Source: Turnera subulata
Taxonomy: Eukaryota; Streptophyta; Magnoliopsida; Malpighiales; Passifloraceae
DNA: 64,000 bases
Reading direction: 5' to 3'
Assembly: GCA_028386065.3 (NCBI GenBank)
Contig: JAKUCV010006724.1
Coordinates: 1-64,000 of the forward strand
In this document: in pieces, positions 33,436-43,601 of the stretch
Numbering within the stretch: position 1 is the stretch's first letter
How the letters are laid out: each line of letters begins with the position of its first letter
Made by a program: the position numbers and the translations under genes
The notes under the pieces: model-generated
What the model saw: the letters and a program-made list of their open reading frames with translations, nothing else
Databases searched by the model: none
Told to the model about the DNA's origin: nothing

Positions 33436-33546
33436 CGTGTTCTGGATGCGTGGGTATTCTGTTTTCTCTGAGCATTGTGGTTTTGTTTGCCTGAGCGTTT
33501 GTTTGCTTTAAGATGTTTTTGATGATTTGCTTCTCACCGCACTGTC

Positions 33547-33553
33547 TTTTATA
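33547..33553 (-). promoter_or_regulatory. TATA box of the 227-aa antisense gene, element C copy
   Basis: On the minus strand TATAAAAGACAG lies 112 bp before the ATG at 33435. The copia A copy shares TATAAAAGAGACAG. This gives a predicted leader of about 80 nt. Confidence 0.65.
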
Positions 33554-34297
33554 CTCTTATGGGGAGCGTGATTACTGTTTTCGATTTTCAAGATTTTGCT
33601 TTTTGAAATTTTGTCGTTGCTTTATTTATTGCTTCGTTACTTTATACGTTTTTCGGGCTACAAATGCTAGTGTTTTTCAGCTCTTTTCTAACTCACGATT
33701 TTCTTTCGCCTTGGCTACTTTGTCCTTTCTTTTTATGGTTTTTCTATATTTTTCTACATCTTTTATCACATGCATCCATGGCCGTTGAGGCTAGACTGAT
33801 GGGACCATACCTCGAGTAGAGTGCATGTGCAACAAGGTCACACCTGTTCGGACGCCATGGAGGGATACGAGACTTGACAGACGTTTTTGGCTCATGCGGA
33901 ATTTGTGAACAAGTGGGTATCGTTTCTATCGAGGGACACAGGACGTGCTCGTGATCATCGCCTTGCCAGTTAACGGACGTCTTTTTCACGAGGGAAACCG
34001 ACGTCACCGTTAGTTGCGCGTGATACGTTTCTCGGGATCGAGGATGGTCACGATCGATCTAGAGCGCCGAACATGAAAACATGTTTTGTTTTAACTTCTT
34101 TATGTTTTGAATTTATTAAACAAATTTTGTTTTTAATTTCTTTATGTTCGATTTTACATCCTTATTGTTGATTTTTAATCTGCTTTGTGATGTTTTGTTG
34201 TTTAACACGAAATTTCATAACATAAGAGATTTTGATTTAAAAAGAAAACTTATTTTATTTATTTTATAACAGTTTTACAATACAGAGAAGAGGTACT
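33554..34297. other. Spacer between the two antisense genes of element C
   Basis: About 740 bp. The part next to 33554 is pyrimidine-rich on the plus strand and is the upstream region of the 227-aa gene. The part near 33780-34070 is more GC-balanced, with no convincing frame (an 87-codon minus-strand stretch has no recognisable feature). Confidence 0.5.
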
Positions 34298-34675
34298 CTA
34301 CTGAGTTACATGCTTCTCTAGGTCTTTTACAGGTTTTTGGACGTTTTTGACGTGAGGAAAGAGTTCCGCGCACGCCAGTTCTATCTGCATCACCGCCGAG
34401 CTGATCTTCTTCAGTGAGACGTTCAGCTGCGTCAGTGTCTGCTGCGGAGTGCTGCTTTCGGAAGTTGCCTTGCCCTTCTTATCCTCAGCCTTCTTGTTGG
34501 CACGCTTCTTTCGTTGTCTTGGGGAGACGACCATGTGTTCCTTCAGGCCGATGATGTTGGTTTTGAACCGCTTCTTGGGAGGTTCTTCATCGGAGCTTGT
34601 CGGGAAGGCAGTGCCACCGATGTAGCTGTTGTTCTCGGAGTCTGAGGTAGTTCCAGATCGGATTGGAGAGTCCAT
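34298..34675 (-). CDS. Second antisense gene of element C, 125-aa basic protein
   Basis: Complete minus-strand frame, MDSPIRSGTTSDSENNSYIG to HVTQ. I do not recognise the family. An acidic, Ser-rich N-terminus (to about 33) is followed by PPKKRFK (33-39), a classical nuclear localisation type, and a second basic cluster (RQRKKRANKKAEDKKGK, about 53-69). A C-terminal region of about 50 residues (LTQLNVSLKKISSAVMQIE) has helix-like heptad spacing. It is transcribed in the same direction as the 227-aa gene, 0.86 kb upstream of it, with its own TATA box. A nuclear, perhaps nucleic-acid-associated protein is plausible. No second copy exists in the window to test selection. Confidence 0.65.
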   Translation of the reverse strand: MDSPIRSGTTSDSENNSYIGGTAFPTSSDEEPPKKRFKTNIIGLKEHMVVSPRQRKKRANKKAEDKKGKATSESSTPQQTLTQLNVSLKKISSAVMQIELACAELFPHVKNVQKPVKDLEKHVTQ

Positions 34676-34710
34676 GACTGTGTGTGAGTTTGCAAGTCAT
34701 GAGGTTCAGT

Positions 34711-34717
34711 TTTTATA
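34711..34717 (-). promoter_or_regulatory. TATA box of the 125-aa antisense gene
   Basis: Minus strand CTCTATAAAAACTGAACC; the box starts about 42 bp before the ATG at 34675, so the leader would be only about 10 nt. That is short, and a different start is possible. Confidence 0.5.
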
Positions 34718-34837
34718 GAGGACGAGATGTCGCTTAAGGGTATAAGCGACATATCAGGTCGAGTTTGGACACCTGGCAGAGTGTGCCAGAAGCTTATCGT
34801 GGTAGGACCCACGGATAAGACGGAATTTCGGAGACGA

Positions 34838-34860
34838 AATTCTTTTTAAGGTGGGTAGAC
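34838..34860 (+). other. Polypurine tract of element C
   Basis: TTTTTAAGGTGGGTAGAC stands directly before the TG of the 3' LTR and almost equals the E1 tract (minus strand, 2210-2232). Confidence 0.7.
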
Positions 34861-35245
34861 TGTAATAACCCGGGTAAAAATTTGGTTTTTACCGGGACAG
34901 TAAAAGTCGTTATACAGTGATTTACCTTTGAATTTAATCTTGGGTAATTAATTCAAGGTAAATCGGACGTCGTTTTTCGTAACCGAGGCTTTTCCCGCGC
35001 TCGTGAAGTTTCCGTTGATTTTTCGGACCTAAGTTGGTATTTTTCGGGTCCCGGAATTCTCGGAAAAATCACTCCGGAAAATAACTAAGGGGGTATCAGT
35101 TATTTTCTGGTCCGGACCGGACTCGCTCCATAATGCAGACAAGCTGCATTATTGGATGATCACACGTTGAATAGCATTTTTACGTCTATAAAAAGAAGAA
35201 GAAAGCAGGAGAAGGGGAAGAAGAGAAAAAGAGGAAGAAAGGAGC

Positions 35246-37684
35246 TGTAACAGCCCAGGTAAATTTTTCGTTTTTACCGCGACCGTAATTTCTTTGCATA
35301 GTGATTTACCGGAAGGAATTAACCTTTAGTAATTATTTCATGGAGAACCGAGCATCGGATTCTAATTCCGAGTCTCGATTCATACCCCGGATATTTTTAC
35401 GGAATTTCCGGGACGAGGTAGAATTTTCCGGACTGGTAAAAGTGCGAAAAGACGAAAATGCCCCTAGGTTAAAACAAAACCTAAAGGAAACAAGAAGGGC
35501 AAAAAGGTCTTTTAATGAATCAGATTTTTCCTGCAATCATGCGCACACAGGAACCCCTATAATTGCTCAATAATTGGCAGATTTTTCCTTCATCTTGTCT
35601 GCCACAATTAATTGTTTTTTTCCCTTCCTTGATTTTATATAACAAAGAAAATTCTGCCCCTGCTGTCCAGAAGTACGCCACCAGCTTGCTGCTTTGTCTA
35701 AACTCTTAACAGACATCTTCCATTAGCATACCCATATACCTATATTTAAAAAAAAAAAAACACAACCAGGAAGAAACCCGGCTGCAAAACGACGTCACCC
35801 CTCCCCTTCCTCTTCATCTTCTCCGACCACCACCACCACCGCGTGCGGCGCCCCGGCACTCCCTCCTTTCCTCGCGCATCCATCGCCACTGCCAGGATCT
35901 GCAACGCCGCCATCTCTTCCCCTCCATCCACTTCGTCGCGTCTTCATCACATAAGCACCGGGACGAGGAGACCACCGCGACCCGCCGCACTAGCAATCCC
36001 ATTTCTGCCGCCGCCTTGTCGAGCTGAGTCGTCCTCATCGTCGCGTCTCGCCACCACTCGCAGTCGCCCTCGTCAGCCGCCGCCTGCCGTCTGCTAGGTG
36101 AGCAGAACGAAAGTAGGACGACCCGGATGAGGAGCTCGTGGGTCAAGCCAACCCGGGTATGAGATTGGATCTGACGGTTCGGGTGGGTTGATTCGCGGGC
36201 CGGGTTGGTGGTCCGGGTCAGGGCTTGGGCCTTCCTGGGCCTGGGCTCTGCACCTGGGCCTTGCACTGTTGAGGTTTAATAAATTGGACCAGGGCTTGGT
36301 CTAACTAGCCCAGTCCGAAAATAGGAAAAAAAAAATAAATAATAACAGAATTTAGTTAGTGGAATTTATACGGAAATAAATACATACCTATAATCTGGAA
36401 GTATAATAAATAATAGCTATTAATAATAATAATTTTAGGGAAGTATATATTATCAAGGGAATAATTTGGATAAAAATAATAATTACTATAAGACACTATA
36501 AATAATTACGGGAATAGATAATTATACATGCATATCATTTTGTGTGCATTTACGTGATTGTGTGATAATATATGTTAGGTGAAGTGAACGAGAACGTGGA
36601 CTTGGAACCCGAGGGCGAAATTCCCGAGGAATTCGTCAACTAAGGTGAGGACAAGTAATTGTTAATATTCAGCCCTTTATGCTAAGTTACGGTTTGATGA
36701 TGTCTTGTTGTGTGTGCCTTGTTGTGAATAAAATTGTGATTGAGAATGATTGAATGCATGCTGTGTTGTTATACTTGCTGTTATTGCTATATGGTGTGGA
36801 AACCGGGTGGACTTGAGATATGGCTAAGAATGTTATGACGAGTTGAGAGAGAGTCTACACGGGACCGGTTGTGAAAATTAAGTGACAGAGGGTAATAATA
36901 ACGGAATCACCTAGACAGTTAGATAATCACAATTAAGTGTTGGTACGGCCAGATGGTAGTCCACTTGTGTATTGAGTTATGACTTGATTTATAATAGGGA
37001 GGACTGCGGGACTCCCGACCGAGGACTGCGGGACTCGGTTTTGAGATATTGTGATTTGAGATATTTTGGTTTACGGGGAGTACCCTGGGGTTAGCTAACC
37101 TGGCTACCAGGCACGGCCAACATTTAAATTGTGATAGGGGCCCTGATAATAAAAATTGAATTAGTTTAACAGGTTAGACCTTAGGAAGTTAACCGGGGAA
37201 ACGTAGAAGCAAGTTAAGGTTTTTGCCATGTGATATTTTGTTTGTTTCTGGTAACTTGGTTATAATGGATGCTTGTATATTAATTATTTCTTGTGGATTT
37301 TACCCGGTGAGCACTTCGGACTCACCCCTCGCCTACGTGACTCGGTCGCGTAGATTGATTTGTTTTAGCACAGGATCGTGCCAGGCAAGCTGCGGCGTAC
37401 CCTCTGCCAGTCCCGGATCCATACTCCGCTGCATCTTATCATTGTGGTGTGCTGTTGTTATTTCAAGTCTTCCGCTGCTGTTGTGTGTTTCTTGTTTTTG
37501 TTGGTTGTTGGTGAGACTGTTTGTATAATAATTACCCCCGTGCTCGGGTTGTGTGTGTGGTTTGTTATATCAAATTATGCTTGGGTTTGTCCTTATTGTA
37601 TGACTTGGACGTTGTTAATCCTGTAATAATAAGATGGCCTCGTGTTTACTGTGACTAGCGGTAAATTCGGGTCAGGTTGTTTCA
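35246..37684 (+). mobile_element. Solo LTR D (2439 bp) inside the element C 3' LTR
   Basis: It starts TGTAACAGCCCAGG and ends TTGTTTCA. GGAGC (35241-35245) and GGAGA (37685-37689) flank it, a 5-bp duplication with one change. No internal region is present, so it arose by LTR-LTR recombination. It shares the LTR plan of E1 and C: TATA-like TATATTTAAA (35740), GC-rich block with donor GTGAGC (36098), acceptor (36578), short conserved segment, hairpin pair (36997-37038), GGTGAG/CTCACC hairpin (37306-37326). The sequence is clearly a different subfamily. Confidence 0.88.
36997..37038. repeat. Two hairpins with one loop and two different stems (LTR D)
   Basis: Two adjacent units share the loop GACTGCGGGA exactly. 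The stems are GGGAG/CTCCC (36997-37016) and CCGAG/CTCGG (37019-37038): both arms changed together. Confidence 0.8.
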
Positions 37685-39951
37685 GGAGAGGAAAAAAAAA
37701 TAGAGAAAGAAAAAAAAAAGAAAAGAGAAGAGAAGAAAAAGAAAAAAAAGAAAAAAAAGAGAAAAAAAAGAAGAGAAATTGGAAAAAAAAGTGAAAAAAA
37801 TGAAAAAAAAAGAAAGAACCAATCAGAAAATCAGAAAAAAAGAAAGAAAATAGAAAGAAAATGTAAGAAAAAGAAAAGAAAAGAAAATAAGAAAACGGAA
37901 GAAATGGACACTGTTCACCGTCACCCTGTCACTGTACACGGGAGGACGACCGGCGCAATCTCGTGCCTCACCGCCACCACCAGCAGGACGCCCGAGCCGT
38001 CGCCGACCTGTCGCCGCCTTCCCCGTCGCTTTCCGCCGCCGGAAGCTCCGTCAGTCGCTGTTGACCCGCGAGCAGACCCGCGGATCCACCTCCTTCGTGC
38101 CTCCCGCCTTCTGCCGTCACCGCCGCGCCCTTCTTGCTGCCGTTCCAGAGACGCCTCAGCCTCGCCGGCCCCGCGCTCTCTTCCTCGCGCCTGTGCTGCC
38201 GCCGTTCGCCGCTGCAAGTGAGCAACCCATTTTCACGGGCGGGTCGCGGCCGGGTCGCGCCTGGGTTGGATCCTGGGCAGCCCGATTTATTTAAAAAGAA
38301 AAAAAACAAAATATATATATGTATTTATTTGTTATTCTGGTATTTAATTTTGAAAAAAAATATGTATACACTTTGAGAAAATTATGATCAAATTAATTCT
38401 GGTATTTTGGGGAAAATATAAATATATATACATGGATAAATAATTAAGTTATGTTTTGTTAAAAACTATTATTAATTGGAAAAAAATAATATATATGTAC
38501 CATGAAATAATTTCTGAGAATTATATATATATATATATATATTATTTTCCCTGGAAAATTTTGGTTGTGAAATATATATATATATGTACCTTGAAAATTA
38601 AAGGTAATTATATTTTGTGTTGGAAAATATTATTATATATATTTTTAGAAAAAGATAAATACTATATATATTTTCTGGAAATTATAAATACGTTATTATT
38701 TTGGAAAATTATGGTGATTATATTTTGGGAAGTATAATAAATTTATGAAAATATTTTGAAAAGAGTTTTAATTAAAGTATGGTACCAAAATTATATTCGG
38801 ATATACGTACGGTATAATATTTTCGGTAAAAGATGATAATAAAGGATATGAACCGGGATGGGGTATTTCGCAGTTTTGGCATCATAGCATACCGATTATG
38901 TGCATTTATGTGTATATATTGTTTTGTTGTATAGGTTCGGATATCGGACAGTTTCCCGAGGAGCCGGCTTCGGACCGGTCATTGTCTTCGGAATTGAGTA
39001 ATCGGCCAAGGTGAGGATGGATTTCCTTCAATATGTGCCTGTATTACTCGGTTATTATGTTTGATGATTATTGCTTTGTTGGATGTTGCATTTGCTGTGG
39101 TTTGGTTCGGGATGTTTATCCCATTGTCTTGATTGTTGTCGGGATGTTTATCCCAGTATTGAGATTTGGTTTTGAACGATAATATAATTGTCACGTGATA
39201 AGTAGTGGTATGACTCGATAGTTTAAGACTGTTTTGTGGTGGCCATGACCTGGGTTACTTGTGATAAGCATGTCTATGCTTGGGATGTCTATCCCGTGAT
39301 TATTTTTGGGATGTTTATCCCTAGGTTCGTATTTTTGGGATGTCGATCCGTGGGTTCTCTTGGATTTGGTCTGGCACCTGAAATATGTTGAGAACCAGGT
39401 CTGACCCCTAGCTTATCCGTGACGGGGCCCGGAAAGATAAAATTGGAAAATTTGATTTTATTTGAGTCTTTTTGGTCTTGGACCAGTTTGTGGTCGAGTT
39501 TTTGGTTTGGTATGTATTTGGTGGTTTTTACCTGTTTTTGACCTTGAGTACTTATAGTGTGCATATTGATTGTCTATCCTTCGTCGGTGAGCACTTCGGA
39601 CTCACCCCTCACCTGCGGGCTTTCATCCCGTAGGATGGATTATTTGTGGTACAGGTTTGGTGCATTCCAGACAGGCTGCGGCGTTATCCCTTGGACAGGG
39701 CTTGGATCCATAGTTTGCATCTATGTCGCATACAGTGTCTTTGTGAGTTATTAAGTCTTCCATTGTGCATTATTTTTACTATTGTTGGGCCATTGGGCCA
39801 GTTATGTTGTTATTGACGTTATTATTTTTGGGCTGTTGAGCCCGAGTTACTGTTGTATACACTGTATGCTGGGCTTGGTTTGGTTGGGGCGTCACAGTTC
39901 CGGCACGTGTTTACCATGTACGGTAAATACGGGTCGGGGCGTTTCACGCTG

Positions 39952-40079
39952 TGAGGTGATGAACTGTTCCTCCATTCGGTTTCTCTTCTTCCCACTATTT
40001 TTCTTCCCATTTTTTTTTCTGCTAGTTTTTGCACTGATTTGTTTTTCTTGCTTGGGTAGAGGCAGTCGTGCTGATAACG
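39952..40079 (-). other. Copia A leader and primer-binding region
   Basis: On the minus strand the 5' LTR end is followed by CGTTATCAGCACGACTGCC, a primer-site-like sequence seen after LTRs of some plant copia elements. The T-rich remainder continues across element C to 29851. Confidence 0.6.
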
Positions 40080-40281
40080 TGTTGAAAATAATTTATTATG
40101 GAAGAAGATTAATTGAAGTAGATGGAGAAGAGGAGATGAAATGGAAGAAGTGTTCTTCTGGCAAAACTTTTTCATTTCATTCATGTTATTCTTGCCATTA
40201 TATAGGTACAAAATGACGAGGGGGAGGTAGGTAGGTACAGGAAAAAACATGACATCCACATTACATGTATTTTTCATAACA
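40080..40281 (-). mobile_element. 5' LTR of copia A (202 bp)
   Basis: It matches 23725-23928 almost base for base, ends CATAACA, and is followed by the target duplication ATTTT (40282-40286). Confidence 0.88.
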
Positions 40282-40334
40282 ATTTTCTGAATTTTTATAA
40301 CAATATTCCTTATAACAAAAATGTTTATGGTTAT

Positions 40335-40910
40335 TGATGACATTTGAAATTATCAAATTAAGGCCTAGAAGGCCAAGTGACGCCAAATCTAGGTCTATCT
40401 CCGGGTCCGTGATAAAATCTTAAACCTAGGTCTAGCTTGGAAGATGGTATGCAAGTGCGGATTCGAGGGAGCAAGTAGGACCAGCGCCTCCCAGATCTGT
40501 TGGCATTTTCCTTCTTCTTTTGATTATTTATCCCGAGGGTCGGGAAGCCCACACGTGCGGACAACAGTAAGGTATCAAGGAAAAGAAGACATCAGGGACA
40601 CCCTTAGATTGTGATTGTACGGGTTATAGGCAACCGTTAGATCTAGTATAGGGGGTATAAATAAGGGGATACCTAATTGTAAGACACAAGCACGATACCC
40701 TAACAAGAAAAATAAGAGGCACGTCACTCATTTGTCTAAAATCTTATATTTTTTCTTCACAGAGAAAACCATCTTTCTAACTTAGCCATCAAAGGGTCAC
40801 AAACCTAGGATTTCTGGGAGTCCTTCTTTTTGCTAGTTTTGCAAGTCATTCAAGAATTAGGAGCCGTATAAGAATCATCATCCATGCACAGGTAAATCCG
40901 GAATTTATCA
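40335..40910 (+). mobile_element. LTR of a truncated Ty3/gypsy element
   Basis: A TATA box (GGGGTATAAATAAGGGG, 40656) and a terminus ATCA at 40910, directly followed by TTGGCATCGTCTATGGGG, mark the end of a plus-strand LTR. That sequence resembles the TTGGCGCCGTCTGTGGGG primer site of many plant gypsy elements. The left border is a guess. The T of copia A's target site lies just before it. Confidence 0.55.
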
Positions 40911-41240
40911 TTGGCATCGTCTATGGGGATTTGAATAAAAAGCCCTGACTTCTCTGCCTTCACAACTGGATCCTACCGCGGATCCACCCCACCAGAGTCC
41001 GAAACCTACAGAATTCGAACATCGGAGGAATTCTGGCCAGCGGAGGTACTCCGACCAATACAATCTTAAGTCTCACCATCAACGCTGGAGCCGGAAATAT
41101 TTTGGGTAACACTAATACATGTACTTCGACCAACACAATCATAAGTCCCGCCATCAATGATGGAGCTGGAAATCTTCCAAGTAATATTTGTATTGCTAAC
41201 CAGAAGAGTAATAAAAATAGTAATAGGGGCTGAGTTTATG
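40911..41240 (+). mobile_element. Leader/gag remnant of the truncated gypsy element
   Basis: From the primer site the internal sequence runs about 330 bp. It includes two diverged tandem copies of about 75 bp (41045-41120 and 41121-41195, with GGAGC-GGAAAT words). No frame is intact and homology is lost after about 41240. Confidence 0.5.
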
Positions 41241-41965
41241 TAGTTTAGGCAAGAAATGTTAGTTGGTTTACAAAACTTACAACCGCCAATAGTGACTCTA
41301 GAACTCCAATTTTCCTTTTTTTTTGACTCCTTTCCATTGATGAAGTCCTCCTAGATCACAGTATTTCCTAACAATCAGGAGTACATTTTAGTAGGTAGCG
41401 ATCTCCTCCTCGGGTCGGATCCATAGAGTCTGCATTCATTTTCTTATGTTTGCGATTTTTTATATAATTTACATTAATATTCCGCTGCGCATTTGTTGTC
41501 TATATTATAGCATCATTGTTATGTATATAAGATATTCTTATATCGTAGCATCATTGTTATGTATATAAGATATTCTTTCGGCCAATGCTGCCATTTTTTA
41601 TATATTTATGATTTTGCTTATTTGTGATGTTGTCATTTGTTTGTTTTTGTATCTCGGGCCATGGAAATGCAAAATGGTCATTTAATTTATTATATTTAAT
41701 TAAATTGGTTAATTTGGGATACGGGCATTTCATCGAGTGTCGGCTCTCAATCTTCTACTCTTTACATGCACCGTTTCGTCCATTGTGCTGATGTAAACGA
41801 CGAAGTTGCCGCGGGATATAGTCATTCTACGTCTCCCATGTCCATGTTTTGCTCATTTTACAAGTGACACGCGGACTACACACTTCCACCCGTCATCATC
41901 TGATATCATCAAAATTTTAGTTAATCTATTCGCTAACTTATGCCAGAAACAAAAAAAAAAAATTA
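41241..41965. other. Intergenic region
   Basis: AT-rich, containing only the small tandem duplication at 41508-41576 and the left target duplication of the next element (41957-41965). No gene seen. Confidence 0.5.
41508..41576. repeat. 38-bp tandem duplication
   Basis: TAGCATCATTGTTATGTATA and the next 11 bases occur at 41508 and again at 41546 without change. Recent duplication in AT-rich intergenic DNA. Confidence 0.8.
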
Positions 41966-43346
41966 GGCTTAATACATCATACCACCCTCCAATTTGGCAT
42001 CTGTTTTGATTTTGGCCCATCAGTTATGTTTCTCTCGATTTTAACCCTGAATTTGGCTTTCACCCATTAATTTAGCCCACCTGCTCATAGTTACCAACTA
42101 CATCAATGACGTGTCAGTCTCAAGACACAGGTCAAGCTTTTAAAGGTTTGTTTAATAGTGCTTAATAACAATAAAATGAAAAAGATTGTTTCTTAATAGG
42201 TGAAGATTTAACATATCGTACAAGCGGTCTGAGTTCTCTGCTTCCTTGCGATTGCCAACAACATCATAGTTAGGACACATACTAAACAAGAATTCCAGTT
42301 TAATAAATCCAACACTAATTTTATTCGTATATTATCTCCTAATTTTGTGCAGTTATAATATAATTTTATCTTCAGGATAAGATGAAGATACTAGAGATCA
42401 GGTAGCCTACCGTCACCACGCAGGCAAAGCAAGATGAGGATGCCATCTTGATGGAATTCACTATTTGTTTTCTTCTTCCTTTTTAGGATAAACTAGCACA
42501 TTTTTCATTAACATGTAGATAGTACACCAATTAGCATTTATCCACTTCCAGTGGATTGAGATAAAAAAAGTAAGCGCGTGCAGGTATGGTTGCTTGCCAA
42601 CCTGGGCCTAAGAGCATAAATAAATTTTACTAGTTGTTTTCCATCCGTCGAATAATTAATATTTTTTTCTAATATGGAAAAACAAAACTGTACCAATTTG
42701 ATAACGAAGTGAATAGTTAGCTTTCTGTTTGCATCAAATCAATTTTCTGCTTGTGTCATGGCAGATAGCGCTCGCCTACAAATTAGCAAAAAAAAGTTTC
42801 GGTTAATATCTGCAAGTTCCGATAAACCTGAGCAATGGGCCAAAAGCACCAACAAATGATAAGTTGCTGGAAAAAATCAAGGAAAAAAAAAGAAAGGTAT
42901 ACTGGCCCAGTAGTTACCGACGACTAGCCAAAAAGTGAAGTTGTCGAGGCGGACTGGCCGTAGGCACCAGTTCTGGCGCTGTCCGTAGTGCCGGGCTCCA
43001 AATCCGTGAAGACGCCCAGGGGGACAGAACGGCCTTTGGCCCTCACGTCGTGCTTGAGCTGGAGATAAAAGTGGTCTTTGGTCCTTGCTGGTGGAGTCTA
43101 TTTCTTGCTTTTTCATTATCTTTTCTTTTTTTATTATCTTCTATTGACTCACAATATTAAGCAAACCTGTAAAAGCTTGGCGTGTGTCTTAAGACTGACA
43201 CGTCATCAACATAGCCGGTAACTATGAGCAGGTGGATCAAATTATTGGATGAAAGCCAAATTCAGGGTTAAAATCGAGAGAAATATAACTGATGGGCCAA
43301 AATCAAAACTGATGCCAAATTGGAGGGTGATATGAGGTATTAAGCC
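41966..43346. mobile_element. Mutator-like non-autonomous TIR element (1381 bp)
   Basis: Both ends begin GGCTTAATAC, and inverted repeats extend about 190 bp (shared: ACCCTCCAATTTGGCATC, CCACCTGCTCATAGTTAC, GACGTGTCAGTCT). A perfect 9-bp duplication AAAAAATTA flanks it (41957-41965, 43347-43355). Long inverted repeats with a 9-bp duplication define Mutator-like elements. The interior has no transposase. Confidence 0.88.
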
Positions 43347-43601
43347 AAAAAATTAGCATTATCTTATCTCTCGACATTTACAGTTTGCTTTGATGGACTC
43401 GGGATTGGTTGTGTTAATTAAGGGCCAGGGATGTTTTGAGCTGCTAGCATCTTCTGCTGTGGCTAGCATTGTTGTCGCTGATCATCTTGTCGTTATCCGT
43501 CTTATGTAGAGAACTCAACTATTTCATTGCTCTTGTAGGGTAAAAATTTGTGGGTTCGGTCAATTTCAGAAGTTTCACATCTGTAAGTTTTCTTCTATGG
43601 A

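Larger units (their letters stand above)
29852..39946 (+). mobile_element. Element C: non-autonomous gypsy-type LTR element with two antisense genes
   Basis: LTRs of about 2.63 kb (29852-32481 and 34861-39946, the latter interrupted) start TGTAA and end GTTTCA. CGCTG flanks the element exactly (29847-29851 and 39947-39951). The internal region (32482-34860, 2.38 kb) has a primer site identical to that of E1 for TTTTGGTAGCGGAGC, a short gag start remnant, two minus-strand genes and a polypurine tract. I find no protease, reverse transcriptase or integrase. Matching LTR ends, primer site and polypurine tract suggest mobilisation by an E1-type chromovirus. The two LTRs are nearly identical apart from small indels, so insertion is fairly recent. 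Confidence 0.9.
34861..39946 (+). mobile_element. 3' LTR of element C, interrupted by solo LTR D
   Basis: The two parts, 34861-35245 and 37685-39946, join to about 2.64 kb that matches the 5' LTR throughout (TATA at 35187, GC-rich block from about 37900, hairpins at 39586). The break falls in the GA-rich leader. Confidence 0.88.
23725..40281 (-). mobile_element. Copia A: Ty1/copia retrotransposon split by nested elements
   Basis: LTRs at 23725-23928 and 40080-40281 begin TGTTGAAAATAATTTATTATGG-like and end TTTTTCATAACA. They are flanked by the 5-bp duplication ATTTT (23720-23724 and 40282-40286), so everything between is one insertion. Removing element C and one copy of its duplication (10.1 kb) leaves about 6.46 kb, a normal copia length. 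A polypurine tract (minus strand CCAAGGGGGAG) abuts the left LTR. The pol domains are heavily decayed. Between the gag-like region and pol it carries an intact-looking plus-strand gene (27052). The gypsy-type element C entered the leader at 29851. Confidence 0.88.

Noticed and set aside
33173..33475. 100-codon frame overlapping the 227-aa gene on the same strand
   Set aside because: Shadow frame; the codon-position pattern of change fits the 227-aa frame only.
33744..34007. 87-codon minus-strand frame between the two antisense genes of element C
   Set aside because: No recognisable feature, no second copy, no promoter motif; likely chance.
42877..43116. 79-codon frame inside the Mutator-like element
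   Set aside because: Ends in a phenylalanine run from a T tract and shows no domain; not transposase.
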